Shown: one piece after another, positions 28,890 to 38,547 of the stretch | How positions within the stretch are numbered: position 1 is the stretch's first letter | Layout of the letters: every line of letters begins with the position of its first letter | NCBI RefSeq assembly: GCF_963378095.1 | Contig: NZ_OY726397.1 | Coordinates: forward strand, 3,968,001 to 4,032,000 | Reading direction: 5' to 3' | Length of the DNA stretch: 64,000 nt | From: Mycolicibacterium sp. MU0053 | GTDB taxonomy: Bacteria > Actinomycetota > Actinomycetes > Mycobacteriales > Mycobacteriaceae | Program-made: the position numbers and the translations under genes | Notes under the pieces: generated by a model | Seen by the model: the letters and a program-made list of their open reading frames with translations, nothing else | The model's database searches: none | What the model was told of the DNA's origin: nothing

Positions 28890-30050
28890 GTGTTCGAGTT
28901 GGACGACGACGAACGCGTGATCGCCGAGACGGCGGGCGCGTTCGCCGCCAAACGGCTGGTGCCGTATGCGCTGGAATGGGATGAGAGCAAGCACTTCCCG
29001 GTGGACGTGCTGCGCGAGGCCGCCGAGCTCGGCATGGCCGCGATCTACTGCGGCGAGGACGTCGGCGGCAGCGGGCTGCGCCGGCTCGACGCCGTGCGCA
29101 TCTTCACCGAGCTCGCGGCCGCCGACCCGACCATTGCGTCGTTCATCTCGATCCACAACATGTGCGCGTGGATGGTCGACAGCTACGGCACGCTGGAACA
29201 GCGCAAGGCCTGGGTGCCGCGGTTGGCCTCGATGGAGGCGATCGCCAGCTACTGCCTCACCGAGCCTGGTGCCGGTTCGGATGCCTCGGCGTTGCGCACC
29301 CGGGCCGTCCAAGACGGCTCCGACTATGTGCTCGACGGCGTCAAGCAGTTCATCTCCGGCGCGGGGGTGTCCGACCTGTACGTCGTGATGGCCCGCACCG
29401 GCGCCGAGGGCCCCCGCGGAATTTCGGCGTTCGTCGTCGAAAAGGGCACGCCGGGACTCAGTTTCGGCGCCAACGAGGCCAAGATGGGCTGGAGTGCCCA
29501 GCCGACGGCCCAGGTGATCCTGGAGAAGGTGCGGGTGCCCGCCGACGCGCTGCTCGGCGGCGCCGAGGGCGAGGGCACCGGATTCGGCATCGCCATGAAC
29601 GGCCTCAACGGCGGCCGCATCAACATCGCGGCCTGTTCGTTGGGCGGCGCGCGCACCGCCTATCAGAAGGCGGCCGGCTACGTCCGCGACCGCGAGGCGT
29701 TCGGCGGCGCACTGATCGACGAGCCGACCATCAGGTTCACCCTGGCCGATCTGGCGACGTCGCTGGAGACGTCTCGAATCATGTTGTGGCGCGCGGCATC
29801 CGCTCTTGACGCCGATGCGCCCGACAAGGTCGAATTGTGCGCGATGGCCAAACGCTATGTCACCGACGCCTGCTACGACGTCGCCGATCAGGCGCTGCAA
29901 TTGCACGGCGGGTACGGCTATCTGCGTGAGTACGGGCTGGAAAAGATCGTCCGCGATCTGCGCGTGCATCGCATCCTCGAGGGCACGAACGAAATCATGC
30001 GGGTGGTCGTCGGACGGGCTGAGGCCGCCCGCGCCAGGGCCGCCGGCTGA
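28890..30050 (+). CDS. fadE9: Acyl-CoA dehydrogenase, probable isobutyryl-CoA dehydrogenase (FadE9-like)
   Basis: Oxidises a short branched acyl-CoA, most likely isobutyryl-CoA from valine. It has 386 residues from GTG 28890, which has GGAGGGG at good spacing. An in-frame GTG at 28878 overlaps the mmsA stop and has almost no spacing. Visible are YCLTEPGAGSDASAL (FAD/substrate region) and HRILEGTNEIMR with the catalytic Glu. The function is inferred from the operon. Confidence 0.92.
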   Translation: MFELDDDERVIAETAGAFAAKRLVPYALEWDESKHFPVDVLREAAELGMAAIYCGEDVGGSGLRRLDAVRIFTELAAADPTIASFISIHNMCAWMVDSYGTLEQRKAWVPRLASMEAIASYCLTEPGAGSDASALRTRAVQDGSDYVLDGVKQFISGAGVSDLYVVMARTGAEGPRGISAFVVEKGTPGLSFGANEAKMGWSAQPTAQVILEKVRVPADALLGGAEGEGTGFGIAMNGLNGGRINIAACSLGGARTAYQKAAGYVRDREAFGGALIDEPTIRFTLADLATSLETSRIMLWRAASALDADAPDKVELCAMAKRYVTDACYDVADQALQLHGGYGYLREYGLEKIVRDLRVHRILEGTNEIMRVVVGRAEAARARAAG

Positions 30051-30067
30051 ACCGGAAAGGGTTGGCA

Positions 30068-30952
30068 ATGACGACGATCGCATTCCTGGGCTTGGGCAAT
30101 ATGGGCGGCCCGATGGCGGCCAATCTGCTCACCGCCGGGCACACCGTGCACGGCTTCGACCCGGTGCCCGCCGCGGCGCAGACCGCCGCCGAGCGCGGCG
30201 CGTCGGTGTTCGGCAGCGGCGCCGAGGCCGTCGTCGGCGCCGACGTGGTGATCACCATGCTGCCCAACGGCGAATTGGTGAAGCGCTGCTATCAGGAGGT
30301 GCTGCCGACCGCGAGCCCGGGCGCGCTGTTCATCGACAGCTCGACGATCTCGGTCGATGATGCGCGCGAAGTGCACAAGCTCGCCGCCGACGCCGGATTC
30401 GCCCAACTCGACGCGCCGGTGTCCGGTGGCGTCAAGGGCGCGGTCGCCGGCAGCCTGGCGTTCATGGTCGGCGGCGAGGACGCCGCGGTGGAACGCGCGC
30501 GGCCGGTGCTCGACCCGATGGCCGCCAAGGTGGTGCACTGCGGCTCCGCCGGGGCCGGTCAGGCCGCCAAGGTGTGCAACAACATGGTGCTGGCCGTCCA
30601 GCAGATTGCCGTCGGGGAAGCGTTCGTGCTCGCCGAGAAGCTGGGCCTGTCGGCTCAGTCGCTGTTCGACGTCATCACCGGTGCCACCGGTAACTGCTGG
30701 GCGGTGCACACCAATTGTCCGGTGCCGGGCCCGGTTCCGACCTCACCGGCCAACAACGACTTCAAACCCGGGTTCGCCACCGCGCTGATGAACAAGGACC
30801 TGGGGCTGGCCATGGCCGCGGTGGCCTCGACCGGTTCGGCCGCCCCGTTGGGCAGCCACGCCGCCGAGATCTACGCGGAGTTCATGGGGTCCGCCGGACC
30901 CAACGCCGACAAGGACTTCAGCGCCGTGATCGAGGCGCTGCGCGGCGCATAG
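30068..30952 (+). CDS. mmsB: 3-hydroxyisobutyrate dehydrogenase
   Basis: Oxidises 3-hydroxyisobutyrate to methylmalonate semialdehyde, the substrate of MmsA. The 294-residue protein has the Rossmann motif GLGNMGGPMAANL, the substrate motif DAPVSGGVKGA and the catalytic Lys in GAGQAAKVCNNM. ATG at 30068 has AAAGGG upstream. Completes the operon; its 3' end is overlapped on the other strand by a small membrane-protein gene. Confidence 0.95.
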   Translation: MTTIAFLGLGNMGGPMAANLLTAGHTVHGFDPVPAAAQTAAERGASVFGSGAEAVVGADVVITMLPNGELVKRCYQEVLPTASPGALFIDSSTISVDDAREVHKLAADAGFAQLDAPVSGGVKGAVAGSLAFMVGGEDAAVERARPVLDPMAAKVVHCGSAGAGQAAKVCNNMVLAVQQIAVGEAFVLAEKLGLSAQSLFDVITGATGNCWAVHTNCPVPGPVPTSPANNDFKPGFATALMNKDLGLAMAAVASTGSAAPLGSHAAEIYAEFMGSAGPNADKDFSAVIEALRGA

Positions 30953-31335
30953 CTCGCAGCGCGGGCGCGACGCGCGCCGGCCACCGCCGGCGCGACGAGG
31001 GTCGCGAGCAGGATCGCCGCGCCGATACCGCCGACCGCCAGGGACACCGACCGGCGATCGGCGATCAACTCGGCGCAATCCCCCGCGTAATTCGTGGCGA
31101 CGAAGCCCGGCCCGTTCTCGACGTGAAGCCGCCGGTTCAGGGTGTCGACGTGCTGCGCAATGGCGACGTTCGGAGTCAGGCCGCTGCCACAGGCGATGGG
31201 CTGACCCGCCCGGTCGACGACGCTCAGTCCCAGCGGCACACACAGCGCAAGGAACGCGCCCAGCACGGCCGCGGCCCCGATCAGCTGCCAACCGCTTCGC
31301 ATCCTCGGATGCCCACCGTGCGATAGAGCTGCCAT
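30871..31335 (-). CDS. Hypothetical membrane protein
   Basis: A 154-residue protein I do not recognise. Two hydrophobic segments are clear: about residues 16-38 (WQLIGAAAVLGAFLALCVPL) and 97-118 (AVGGIGAAILLATLVAPAVA). Between them lies a loop of about 60 residues with two Cys (ACGSG and GDCAE) that could form a disulfide outside the membrane. The last 27 codons run antisense to the end of mmsB. AAGGG lies ten bases before the ATG. Probably real, but no function can be given. Confidence 0.6.
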   Translation of the reverse strand: MAALSHGGHPRMRSGWQLIGAAAVLGAFLALCVPLGLSVVDRAGQPIACGSGLTPNVAIAQHVDTLNRRLHVENGPGFVATNYAGDCAELIADRRSVSLAVGGIGAAILLATLVAPAVAGARRARAASYAPRSASITALKSLSALGPADPMNSA

Positions 31336-31536
31336 CTCAGCGAACCCTTCAAGTTGGCATTGGCTTGGCGAGCCGGTGCGCTTCGACCAATTGACCCTTC
31401 CGACAAAACGTAAAGTACCACCGTTGTTGCGGAACTAAACATCGATCGAGGCGTCCCGCTATCGCGTCAGTTGAGGCACAACGAGGTGTGCTCAGCTACC
31501 ACCTTTGCGAGTTCGTCACCGATTGGTCATCTCGGG

Positions 31537-32052
31537 TCAGAAGTCGCCGGCGTGCCGGCGCAGCGACTCGATCGACGTCACGAGCGCCCGCGACTGCTCG
31601 GGCGACATCCCGATGTCGGCGAACACCTTCTCGTTGAGCGTGACCGTCGCATCCTCGACCGTCGAGCGGCCCAGTTCGGTGATCTCCACCAGCGTGGTGC
31701 GGCCGTCGGTCGGATGCGGCAGCCGCCGGACCAGACCGCCCGCCTCCAGCCGGCGGATGGCGTGCGTGACGCTGGTGACGTGGACCTGCAGCCGATCGGA
31801 GGCCTTGGTGATGGGTAATGCGCCGCTGCGGCTGAACGCCAGCAGTCGTAGCAGCTCGAACCGGGAGAAACTCAAATCGTAGGGTCGCAGCGCGGTTTCG
31901 ACGCGCGCGAGCAGGATCTGATGCGCCCGCATGACCGAGGTGACCGCGACCATGCCGTCGGCGACCTCACCCCAGCCCGACCGCTCCCAATTTGCGTGCG
32001 CCTGCGCGATCGGATCGCGCGACTCAACCGAATCGACCATCCGCACATTCAT
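31537..32052 (-). CDS. MarR-family transcriptional regulator
   Basis: A 171-residue dimeric winged-helix regulator. The core is LSFSRFELLRLLAFSRSGAL, LQVHVTSVTHAIRRLEAGGL as recognition helix, and PHPTDGRTTLVEIT as wing. It is 39 bases downstream of rslA on the same strand. From memory a gene of this type (Rv0737) sits at the same place in M. tuberculosis. ATG 32040 is a possible alternative start. Targets and ligand unknown. Confidence 0.92.
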   Translation of the reverse strand: MNVRMVDSVESRDPIAQAHANWERSGWGEVADGMVAVTSVMRAHQILLARVETALRPYDLSFSRFELLRLLAFSRSGALPITKASDRLQVHVTSVTHAIRRLEAGGLVRRLPHPTDGRTTLVEITELGRSTVEDATVTLNEKVFADIGMSPEQSRALVTSIESLRRHAGDF

Positions 32053-32091
32053 ACCGCATGACCGCGCCGGTTCGGTTGTCGCCCGGCCCCT

Positions 32092-32826
32092 TCACAGCGT
32101 GCGCTGCAACAGGACCGTCCCGGAGTCGGCGGAAACGACTTGGACCGCGGCAATTTCGGTTATCGGCAGGGCGGTGCTCGCGGTGGGCAGCGCGGTTGCC
32201 GCGGGCAACGCGACCCAGCTCGCCAGCCGGGTCGCGCTGCCGTCGCGGGCCAGCGCAACCAAGACCAGCTCGTCGCCGCCGTCACCCTCCTCGCCCGACC
32301 AACTGCGGTAGGTGCAGGTCAGTTGAATCAGGGTGCCCCAATCCTGCGGCGACAAGCTGACCGCGGCCTCGAATTCCGACGGTGTCATCGGTGTCATGGT
32401 CTCCGCGTTGGCCACCGCGTCGCCCAGCGCTTCGGTGTCGGCGGGCGTCCCCGGCCGCAGCGCGACGAAAGCACTCATCGACAGCGCGATCGCAACGAGC
32501 GCGGCCGCGGCGGCGGTGAACCAGCGTCGACGTCGACGCCGTGCCCCCACGCGGCGCAGCAGGGCCGTGCGCAGACCCGGCGGCAGTTCGGCGGCGAGGC
32601 TGGTCTCGGAGCCGTCAGCGGCCGGGTCGGTGGCGGGATCGTGATCCAACAACGCCAGCAGCGCCGGCACGCCGCTGATTTCCGATACCGCCGACCGGCA
32701 GGCTCGACACCCGGGCAGGTGGTCCTCGAATTCCCGGCGCCGCGCGCTCGAGAGCGCACCGAGCACGTAGGCGGCGTCCCAGCGCGCATAGGGGTCCGGG
32801 CCGTCCGGGCCGTGGTCGCCGGTCAC
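32092..32826 (-). CDS. rslA: Anti-sigma factor RslA
   Basis: Membrane-bound anti-sigma factor that holds SigL inactive. It has 244 residues from a GTG that overlaps the sigL stop (GTGA). The zinc-associated anti-sigma domain has the H-x3-C-x2-C motif HLPGCRAC near residue 35, which in M. tuberculosis RslA releases SigL on oxidation. A single membrane segment follows (FTAAAAALVAIALSMSAFVA, about residues 105-125) and an exported C-terminal domain. Translational coupling to sigL keeps the pair balanced. Confidence 0.93.
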   Translation of the reverse strand: MTGDHGPDGPDPYARWDAAYVLGALSSARRREFEDHLPGCRACRSAVSEISGVPALLALLDHDPATDPAADGSETSLAAELPPGLRTALLRRVGARRRRRRWFTAAAAALVAIALSMSAFVALRPGTPADTEALGDAVANAETMTPMTPSEFEAAVSLSPQDWGTLIQLTCTYRSWSGEEGDGGDELVLVALARDGSATRLASWVALPAATALPTASTALPITEIAAVQVVSADSGTVLLQRTL

Positions 32827-33344
32827 CGTGTCACGCCCATTTCCTGCAGGGCGAGCCGCAACGCGCGCACCCCGTAGTGCAGCCGAGACTTGACGGTGCC
32901 CTCCGCGATGTCGAGGTCCGAGGCAATCTGCGCGGTGGTCCAGCCCCGGTAGTAGGCGCGGCGTATCACCGCGCGGTGATCCTCGGACAGCCGCGCCAGG
33001 GCGTCCCCGACCAGCAGCCGATCCAGGGCCGCGTCCACCTCGGCCGAATCGCGCTCCTCGGGTTCGGGGACCGCCGGCAGCCACCCGGTTTCGTGGCGGT
33101 ACCGGGCGCTGCGCCGCTCGTCGATGATCATGTTGCGGGCGACGGTGAACAACCACGCCCGCGCGGAGCGGTCCCCACGGGCGACCTCGGGGTGTTGCCA
33201 GGCCCGCAGCAGGGTTTCCTGCACCACGTCCTCGGCGCGGGCTCGATCTCCGGTCAGGTGCGTCGCATAGCGCCACAATGCCGCGGCGTGCTCGTCGTAG
33301 AGCAACCGCATCAGTGCTGTCTCGGGATCGTCCTGGTGATACAC
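32823..33344 (-). CDS. sigL: ECF sigma factor SigL
   Basis: A 173-residue ECF sigma factor. Region 2 (LWRYATHLTGDRARAEDVVQ, then AWLFTVARNMIIDERRS) and region 4 (AQIASDLDIAEGTVKSRLHY) are intact. GTG 33344 is the first usable start. It overlaps rslA by four bases and lies 70 bases downstream of map, with a SigL-type promoter in that gap. In M. tuberculosis SigL controls cell-envelope and polyketide genes. Confidence 0.94.
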   Translation of the reverse strand: MYHQDDPETALMRLLYDEHAAALWRYATHLTGDRARAEDVVQETLLRAWQHPEVARGDRSARAWLFTVARNMIIDERRSARYRHETGWLPAVPEPEERDSAEVDAALDRLLVGDALARLSEDHRAVIRRAYYRGWTTAQIASDLDIAEGTVKSRLHYGVRALRLALQEMGVTR

Positions 33345-33367
33345 GTCCGTGCCGACCTCCCGCCGGT

Positions 33368-33395
33368 GGTACGAGACCGGCAGTCGATCGGTTCA
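33368..33395 (-). promoter_or_regulatory. SigL-type autoregulatory promoter of sigL-rslA
   Basis: On the minus strand TGAACC (33390-33395) is followed after 16 bases by CGTACC (33368-33373), 23 bases before the sigL GTG. This matches the SigL consensus I recall from M. tuberculosis (TGAACC, 16-18 bases, CGT-type -10), so sigL probably activates its own operon. It lies wholly in the map-sigL gap. Confidence 0.7.
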
Positions 33396-33414
33396 GTGTG
33401 CTCCGCTGCGGGCG

Positions 33415-34221
33415 TCAGCCGGCGGGAAGGGTGAGAATGCGCGGTCCGTCCTCGGTGACCGCGACGGTGTGTTCCCAGTGCGCGGCGCGAGATCCGTCGG
33501 CGGTGACGACGGTCCATTCGTCGTCGAGGATGCGGGTCTTGACCGTGCCCAGCGTCAGCATCGGTTCGATGGCCAGCACCGAACCCGGAGCCAGGAGCGG
33601 GCCGCGACCGGGCGCACCCTCGTTGGGCAGGAACGGGTCCATGTGCATCTCCCGCCCGATGCCGTGGCCGCCGTAGCCGTCCACGATGCCGTATCGGCGG
33701 CCGTGCTCGGCCTCGGCGGCGCGGGTGCCGCGTTCGATCGCGTGCGAGACATCGGTGAGGCGATTTCCCGGGATCATGGCGGCGATGCCGGCCTCCATCG
33801 ATGCCCGGGTGGCCGCCGACAGCGCCTCGTCGGCGGGGATCAACGCACCCACGCCGAACGTGATGGCCGAATCGCCGTGCCAACCCTCGACGATCGCCCC
33901 GCAGTCGATCGACACCAGGTCGCCGGCCGCGAGCACCTCGGTGGCCGACGGGATGCCGTGCACCACGCGGTCGTTGACCGAGGCGCACACCGTCGCGGGA
34001 AAGCCGTGATAGCCCAGGAATGAGGGAATGCCGCCGCCGTCGCGGATGACGGCCTCGGCGATGGCGTCCAGTTCGAGCGTGGAGACCCCGGGGGCGGCGG
34101 CGGCGCGCACCGCGGCCAGCGCGGCGGCCACCAGGGCACCGGCCACGGCCATCGCATCGAGTTCGGCGGCGCTGCGCTGGGCGACGACCTTGCGACTACG
34201 CAAACCGGGGATGGAGACCAT
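33415..34221 (-). CDS. map: Type I methionine aminopeptidase
   Basis: Removes initiator methionine from new proteins. The 268-residue pita-bread enzyme has the metal ligands in SIDCGA, HGDSA, GGHGIG, IEPML and DDEWTVVT, and the VVHGIPS substrate block. It lacks an N-terminal SH3-binding extension, so it is the short type. It lies 14 bases after adk in the secY-adk-map operon, and its product acts with the secretion and translation genes around it. Confidence 0.96.
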   Translation of the reverse strand: MVSIPGLRSRKVVAQRSAAELDAMAVAGALVAAALAAVRAAAAPGVSTLELDAIAEAVIRDGGGIPSFLGYHGFPATVCASVNDRVVHGIPSATEVLAAGDLVSIDCGAIVEGWHGDSAITFGVGALIPADEALSAATRASMEAGIAAMIPGNRLTDVSHAIERGTRAAEAEHGRRYGIVDGYGGHGIGREMHMDPFLPNEGAPGRGPLLAPGSVLAIEPMLTLGTVKTRILDDEWTVVTADGSRAAHWEHTVAVTEDGPRILTLPAG

Positions 34222-34235
34222 GACCAGCGCAGCCG

Positions 34236-34781
34236 TTACCGGCCGAGGGCCTGCAGGGTGCGCGCGAAGACCTCGTCCAGCGAGCCGACGGCGTCGACGG
34301 TCTTGAGCTCGTCGCGGTAGAAGTCCAGCAGCGGCGCGGTCTCGTCCCGGTAGACGCCCATCCGGTGCCGGATGACGTCCTCGGTGTCGTCGGCGCGACC
34401 GCGGCCCTTGAGCCGCTCCACCAGCTCGTCGGTGGGCACCCGGAATTCCACCACCGCATCGAGCTGGACGCCGCGCTTGGCCAGCATGTCGGCCAGCGCC
34501 TCGGCCTGTTCGACCGACCGCGGGAAGCCGTCGAGGATGAATCCGGCGGCGGCGTCGGCCTCGTTGAGCCGGTCGTCGACCAGGGCATTGGTCAGGGTCG
34601 CGGGCACCAGGTCGCCGGCATCGAGATACTTCTTGGCCTCCAGGCCGAGTTCGGTGCCGTTGCTGATGTTGTGCCGGAACAGATCGCCGGTGGAGATCTG
34701 CGGAACCCCGAGCTTCTCCGCCAGCTTGACCGCCTGGGTGCCTTTGCCCGCTCCGGGGGGTCCGAGTAGGACGATTCTCAC
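34236..34781 (-). CDS. adk: Adenylate kinase
   Basis: Interconverts AMP, ATP and ADP. The 181-residue enzyme is the short actinobacterial type, with the P-loop [10 protein letters not shown], the AMP-site segment ISTGDLFR and [10 protein letters not shown]. It lacks the zinc-finger LID extension of longer forms. Its GTG start overlaps the secY stop (GTGA). Confidence 0.97.
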   Translation of the reverse strand: MRIVLLGPPGAGKGTQAVKLAEKLGVPQISTGDLFRHNISNGTELGLEAKKYLDAGDLVPATLTNALVDDRLNEADAAAGFILDGFPRSVEQAEALADMLAKRGVQLDAVVEFRVPTDELVERLKGRGRADDTEDVIRHRMGVYRDETAPLLDFYRDELKTVDAVGSLDEVFARTLQALGR

Positions 34782-36103
34782 TTCAGGAACCCTTCGTAGT
34801 TGCGCTGCATGAGCTGGCTTTCGATCTGTTTCACCGTATCCAGACCGACGCCGATCATGATCAGAACAGCCACACCGCCGAAGGGCAGGTTCTGCAAGGT
34901 TGCTCCGCTACCCATCTGCAGGAACACGTTGGGCAGCACGGCGATGACGCCGAGATAGATCGAGCCCGGCAAGGTAATCCGGTTCAGGACAAAACGCAGG
35001 TGATCCGCGGTCGGGCGACCGGGACGGATACCGGGGATGAAGCCGCCGAACTTCTTCATCTCGTCGGCGCGCTCGTCGGGGTTGAACGTGATCGACACGT
35101 AGAAGTACGTGAAGAACACGATCAGGCCGAAGTAGAAGGCCACGTAGACCAGGTCGGCGGGGTTGGTCAGGTGGTCCGCCACGAAGCGGTCCCACCAGCT
35201 GTTACCGGGTTCGGCCCGGCCGCTCTGGATCAACTGGGTGATCAGCTGCGGAATATAGATCAGCGACGAGGCGAAAATCACCGGGATCACGCCGGCCTGG
35301 TTGACCTTCAACGGCAGGTAGGTCGAGGTGCCGCCGTACATCTTGCGGCCCACCATGCGCTTGGCGTACTGCACCGGGATCCGGCGCTGGCCCTGCTCGA
35401 CGAAGATGACGCCGATCAGGATCGCCAGCGCGGCGAGGCAGACCAGGGTGAACACCATGCCGCCCCGGCTTTCCAGGACCATCTGGCCCTCGCCGGGGAT
35501 CTGGGCGGCGATACCGGCGAAGATCATCAGCGACATGCCGTTGCCGACGCCGCGCTCGGTGACCAGCTCGCCCATCCACATCACCAGCGCCGCGCCCGCG
35601 GTCATCACCAGCACCATGACGACCAGCGTGAAGATGCTGGTGTCCGGGATGATGGGCAGCGCGCAGCCCTGCAGCAATCCCCCGTTGGCGGCCAGGGCCA
35701 CGATCGAGGTGGCCTGCAGGATCGCCAGGGCGATCGTCAGGTACCGGGTGTACTGCGTCATCTTCGCCTGGCCGGACTGGCCTTCCTTGCGCAGCTGCTC
35801 GAACCGCGGGATGACCACGGTGAGCAGCTGGACGATGATGCTCGCGGTGATATAGGGCATCACGCCGACGGCGAAGACCGCCAACTGCAGCAGGGCGCCA
35901 CCGGAGAACAGGTTGATCAACGAATAGATCTGCCCGGAGTCACCCCCGCTGACCTGCTCGATGCACTGTTGCACATTGCGGTAATCCACACCTGGAGACG
36001 GCAGGGTCGCGCCAGCCCGGTAAAGGAGGACGATTCCGAGCGTAAAGAGGATCTTGCGCCTCAGGTCGGGTGTCCGCAGCGCCGAGATAAAAGCTGAGAG
36101 CAC
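34778..36103 (-). CDS. secY: Protein translocase subunit SecY
   Basis: Central pore of the Sec translocon, with ten membrane segments and 441 residues. GTG 36103 has AGGAGGA at ideal spacing and gives the same length as M. tuberculosis SecY, as I recall. Conserved [17 protein letters not shown] (cytoplasmic loop) and the plug region [17 protein letters not shown] are present. It is the first gene of secY-adk-map, with its own promoter upstream and not joined to rplO, unlike in E. coli. Confidence 0.97.
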   Translation of the reverse strand: MLSAFISALRTPDLRRKILFTLGIVLLYRAGATLPSPGVDYRNVQQCIEQVSGGDSGQIYSLINLFSGGALLQLAVFAVGVMPYITASIIVQLLTVVIPRFEQLRKEGQSGQAKMTQYTRYLTIALAILQATSIVALAANGGLLQGCALPIIPDTSIFTLVVMVLVMTAGAALVMWMGELVTERGVGNGMSLMIFAGIAAQIPGEGQMVLESRGGMVFTLVCLAALAILIGVIFVEQGQRRIPVQYAKRMVGRKMYGGTSTYLPLKVNQAGVIPVIFASSLIYIPQLITQLIQSGRAEPGNSWWDRFVADHLTNPADLVYVAFYFGLIVFFTYFYVSITFNPDERADEMKKFGGFIPGIRPGRPTADHLRFVLNRITLPGSIYLGVIAVLPNVFLQMGSGATLQNLPFGGVAVLIMIGVGLDTVKQIESQLMQRNYEGFLK

Positions 36104-36220
36104 TCTTCCTCCTGGGCCGCCGGGTGGGTGACCACGGCGTGCCAATGGGGCTGGCTTCGAGATATCCCAAGCCAGCGTCGGGTTGTCCGGTGTGACGCGC
36201 CGATGTCGGCGGCGTGCAGC

Positions 36221-36226
36221 AGTCTA
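36221..36226 (-). promoter_or_regulatory. Candidate -10 element (TAGACT) for secY-adk-map
   Basis: TAGACT on the minus strand fits TANNNT and would start transcription about 110 bases before secY. The same hexamer occurs in the candidate rplN promoter. No -35 at normal spacing is convincing. The rest of this 293-base gap (36104-36396) also holds AT-richer sequence and a GGAGG that serve the divergent methyltransferase gene. Confidence 0.3.
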
Positions 36227-36396
36227 CGAGAGTAACAGCTGGCACCGGACCAATCCGCATCGCAGCACGCTGGGTTGCCGTTCCGTCCCGCTGAGCTCCC
36301 AACCCGTCGCTTTCACAGCTTTTCTTCAGGGCGGCGCGCGTAGGCTCGCGGTATCTCGTTATACACACTAATTACCACGGATCCGGAGGTGCACTC

Positions 36397-37347
36397 GTGA
36401 CCCCAGCCGACCGAACCGAGCCGGCCCGAACGGACCGCACCGACGACGACACCTGGGATCTCGCCTCCAGCGTCGGAGCCACCGCGACCATGGTCGCGGC
36501 CGCCCGCGCGGTGGCCACCCGCGCCGAGCACCCGGTGATCGACGACCCGTACGCCGAACCGTTGGTGCGGGCCGTCGGCGTCGAATTCTTCAGCCGCCTC
36601 GCACGCGGCGAACTCACCCCGGCCGAACTCGACGACGCGGACTCCCCCGTCGGCGTGCGCCGCTTCGCCGACGCGATGGCCGCTCGGACCCGGTTCTTCG
36701 ACGACTTCTTCATCGGCGCCACCGACGCCGGCATTCGGCAGGCCGTGATCCTGGCGGCCGGTCTCGACGCCCGCGCCTACCGCCTGTCCTGGCCCGACGG
36801 CACCGTGGTGTTCGAGATCGACCAGCCGGAGGTCATCGACTTCAAGGCCCGCACCATGGCCGAATTGGGTGCCCGTCCGACCGCGCAGCTCCGTACCGTC
36901 GCCGTCGACCTGCGCGCCGACTGGCCCGCGGCGCTGATCGGTGCGGGATTCGATGCCCGGCGACCGACCGCCTGGATCGCCGAGGGACTGTTCGGCTATC
37001 TCCCCCCGGCGGGCCAGGATCGGCTGCTGGATCAGATCACCGCGTTGAGTGTGCCGGGCAGCCGGATGGCCGCCGAGGGCGTACCCAGCCAGCAGGGTGC
37101 CGACGAGGAGGCCTCGCGCGAACGCATGCAGGCCTCGGCCGACCGCTGGCGCGAACACGGCTTCGACATCGACTTCGCCGCGCTGGTGTTCCTCGGCGAC
37201 CGCGCCGACCCCGCCGCCTACCTCGCGGGCCACGGCTGGTCGACGACCGCGGTCAAGGCCAACGACCTGCTGGTCCGCTACGGACTGGCACCGCTGGGAT
37301 CCGACGAGGGCTTTGCCGACGTCTCCTATGTCAGTGCGGAGAAGTGA
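36397..37347 (+). CDS. Class I SAM-dependent methyltransferase (TIGR00027 type), copy 1
   Basis: A 316-residue putative O-methyltransferase of a family expanded in mycobacteria. The N-terminal signature is [17 protein letters not shown]. The SAM-binding region is [14 protein letters not shown], with the acidic EIDQPEVI strand end after it. GGAGG lies upstream of GTG 36397. From memory, M. tuberculosis carries several members in this spot near secY. It overlaps the truncated copy by four bases. Substrate unknown; the family is often linked to lipid or cell-wall metabolite methylation by annotation only. Confidence 0.92.
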   Translation: MTPADRTEPARTDRTDDDTWDLASSVGATATMVAAARAVATRAEHPVIDDPYAEPLVRAVGVEFFSRLARGELTPAELDDADSPVGVRRFADAMAARTRFFDDFFIGATDAGIRQAVILAAGLDARAYRLSWPDGTVVFEIDQPEVIDFKARTMAELGARPTAQLRTVAVDLRADWPAALIGAGFDARRPTAWIAEGLFGYLPPAGQDRLLDQITALSVPGSRMAAEGVPSQQGADEEASRERMQASADRWREHGFDIDFAALVFLGDRADPAAYLAGHGWSTTAVKANDLLVRYGLAPLGSDEGFADVSYVSAEK

Positions 37348-37349
37348 CC

Positions 37350-37616
37350 ATGACACGCAAGGCAGGCGACACCTGGGACCTGGCCTCGAGCGTCGGCGCC
37401 ACCGCCACCTCGGTGGCGGCTTCGCGCGCGCTCGCCAGCCGGGGCCCGAACCCACTCATCGACGATCCGTACGCCGAACCCCTGTGGCAGGTCAGCGTGG
37501 CCACCACCGCGCAGGCCTACACTGCCAACGGCTTCGAACCGCCGCATGCGGAACTGCTGGCCATGATCGGTGATTCCGGTTATCTCACGGCCGAACTGAG
37601 CGGACCGCCGAATTAG
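37350..37616 (+). pseudogene. Truncated methyltransferase paralogue
   Basis: An 88-codon frame from ATG 37350. Its first 45 residues match the family ([20 protein letters not shown], then [14 protein letters not shown]). The C-terminal half ([20 protein letters not shown]) matches neither neighbour, and the SAM-binding motif is missing, so it cannot be a methyltransferase. It looks like an internal deletion of a third copy. The frame remains open and has a plausible start, so a short protein may still be made. Confidence 0.65.
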
Positions 37617-37628
37617 GGAGGAGCACTG

Positions 37629-38540
37629 ATGGCACGCACCGGCGACGATTCGTGGGATCTGGCCTCGAGTGTGGGCGCCACCGCGACGATGGTGGCCGCC
37701 GGGCGGGCGGCGGCGAGCAAGGACCCGGACCCGTTGATCGACGACCCGTTCGCCGAACCGCTGGTCCGGGCCGTCGGACTGGATTTCTTCACCCGGATGC
37801 TCGACGGCGACATCGACTTGTCGATGATCCCGAACGGGTCAACCGAGCGGGTGCAGGCCATGATCGACGGAATGGCGGTGCGCACCAAGTTCTTTGACGA
37901 CTACCTGCTGGCTGCGGCGGCGACCGGTGTCCGCCAGGTGGTGATCCTGGCGGCCGGCCTCGACGCGCGCGCCTACCGGCTGGCCTGGCCGCCGGGGACC
38001 GTGGTGTACGAGATCGACCAACCCGACGTCATCGAGTTCAAGACGCGGACGCTGGCCGGCATCGGCGCGACGCCGACCGCCGAACGCCGCACCGTCGGTA
38101 TCGATTTGCGCGACGACTGGCCCGCGGCGCTGCGGGCGGCCGGGTTCGACCCGGGCGCACCGACGGCCTGGCTGGCCGAAGGACTGTTGATCTACCTGCC
38201 ACCGGAGGCCCAGGACCGACTGTTCGACACCATCACCACGTTGTCGCCCGCGGGCAGCACGGTGGGCACCGAATACGCACCGGGAATCCTGGATTTCGAC
38301 GCCGACCAAGCGCGTGAACTCTCGGCGCCGCTGCGCGAGCACGGACTGGACATCGACATGCCGTCGCTGGTGTACGCCGGTCAGCGCAGCCACGTCATGG
38401 AATACCTCGCCGAAAAGAACTGGCGCGTCACCGGCGCGCCGCGCGACGAACTGTTCACCAGATTCGGCCGGCCCGCCCCGGCGCTGGACCACATCGATCC
38501 GCTCGGCGAGATCGTCTACGTCAGCGCCACGTTGGCCTAG
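37629..38540 (+). CDS. Class I SAM-dependent methyltransferase (TIGR00027 type), copy 2
   Basis: A 303-residue full-length paralogue of copy 1, with the same [17 protein letters not shown] start, [17 protein letters not shown] motif and EIDQPDVI. The most divergent stretch between the copies lies at about residues 55-80 and in the region after [10 protein letters not shown], probably the substrate lid. GGAG lies 9 bases before the ATG. It converges on the transporter gene with 7 bases between. Confidence 0.92.
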   Translation: MARTGDDSWDLASSVGATATMVAAGRAAASKDPDPLIDDPFAEPLVRAVGLDFFTRMLDGDIDLSMIPNGSTERVQAMIDGMAVRTKFFDDYLLAAAATGVRQVVILAAGLDARAYRLAWPPGTVVYEIDQPDVIEFKTRTLAGIGATPTAERRTVGIDLRDDWPAALRAAGFDPGAPTAWLAEGLLIYLPPEAQDRLFDTITTLSPAGSTVGTEYAPGILDFDADQARELSAPLREHGLDIDMPSLVYAGQRSHVMEYLAEKNWRVTGAPRDELFTRFGRPAPALDHIDPLGEIVYVSATLA

Positions 38541-38547
38541 CGTCCGG

